Shown: one piece after another, positions 6,186-6,446 of the stretch
Layout of the letters: each line of letters opens with the position of its first letter
How positions within the stretch are numbered: the first letter of the stretch is position 1
Source of the DNA: Lachnospiraceae bacterium
GTDB taxonomy: Bacteria > Bacillota > Clostridia > Lachnospirales > Lachnospiraceae
Reading direction: 5' to 3'
DNA: 6,446 nt
Assembly (NCBI GenBank): GCA_021202715.1
Contig: JAJQCL010000104.1
Location: forward strand, 1-6,446
Notes under the pieces: model-generated
Told to the model about the DNA's origin: nothing
Database searches by the model: none
Seen by the model: only the letters and a program-made list of their open reading frames with translations
Program-made: the position numbers and the translations under genes

Positions 6186-6446
6186 AATAGGCGGATACTG
6201 GGTTTATTTCTGGACAAATGAGAATAAACCGCTGGAACCGGTACATGTCCATGTTTCAAAGGGAAATCCTTCTCCGAATGCGACCAAAATCTGGATTACA
6301 GGCGCAGGCAAATGTTATTTATGCAACAATAATTCCAAGATCCCCGAACATACTCTGAGAAATATTATGCGAATTATTGAGGCGAGAAATGATGAGGTAT
6401 TGAAACTTTGGCAGGAATATTTTGGAGAAGTAACGTACTATTGCTA
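6169..6446 (+). CDS. DUF4160 domain protein (stop codon cut by window end)
   Basis: ATG 6169 follows a very strong ribosome site AGGAAGGAGG (6151-6160) by eight bases and opens a frame of 92 codons to the window edge. The protein shows the DUF4160 pattern: MPQVFKIGGYWVYFW, then NENKPLEPVHVHV, ATKIWITGAGKCYLCNN, PEHTLRNIMRIIEA and a terminal EYFGEVTYYC. The final two bases are TA, and relatives end at or near this YYC, so the protein is probably complete at 92 residues with its stop codon split by the window end. It is slightly basic (10 Lys/Arg against 8 Asp/Glu), in contrast to its acidic upstream partner. His26/His28 and Cys49/Cys52 could form a metal site. DUF4160 genes commonly sit in two-gene units with another small gene and are suspected toxin-antitoxin-like, but the biochemical activity is not known to me. 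Confidence 0.85.
   Translation, partial: MPQVFKIGGYWVYFWTNENKPLEPVHVHVSKGNPSPNATKIWITGAGKCYLCNNNSKIPEHTLRNIMRIIEARNDEVLKLWQEYFGEVTYYC

Noticed and set aside
1..6446. CRISPR array, tRNA or rRNA gene, insertion sequence, integrase
   Set aside because: I saw no regularly spaced repeats, cloverleaf, rRNA motifs, terminal inverted repeats or transposase/integrase motifs in either strand.

Overview
The window looks like chromosomal DNA from a Gram-positive Clostridia, most likely a GC-rich member of the Lachnospiraceae. Three things support this: the gene order asp23/yloU - fakA/yloV - recG, strong AGGAGG-type ribosome sites, and the protein families present. No marker gene fixes the species.

Left edge (1-397): an AT-richer stretch opens with the C-terminal end of a broken DUF1016 (YhcG-like) reading frame, stop at 139. 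About 260 bases without a convincing gene follow. They hold a plausible promoter (223-251) and a leader hairpin (306-341) for the next gene. In many Firmicutes rpmB lies upstream of asp23; it is not visible here.

Core (398-5846): this part is GC-rich and entirely on the + strand. It encodes an Asp23/Gls24 envelope-associated protein and the fatty acid kinase catalytic subunit FakA, 20 bases apart and probably one transcript. A clear intrinsic terminator (2550-2595) follows. The RecG branch-migration helicase comes next, with a leader that can fold so as to hide its ribosome site. After recG come a small cysteine-rich protein and a LUD-domain (LutC-like) protein, with short gaps and no visible terminator, so recG read-through is likely. 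The core is housekeeping: envelope homeostasis, reuse of exogenous fatty acids and replication-fork repair, followed by two poorly characterised cysteine-rich proteins.

Right edge (5847-6446): base composition drops abruptly just after the LUD stop codon. Two small overlapping genes follow: an acidic 90-residue protein of unknown function and a DUF4160 protein whose stop codon is cut by the window end. The pair has the layout of a toxin-antitoxin-like or defence-type accessory module. It is the most interesting part of the window, but its function is unknown.
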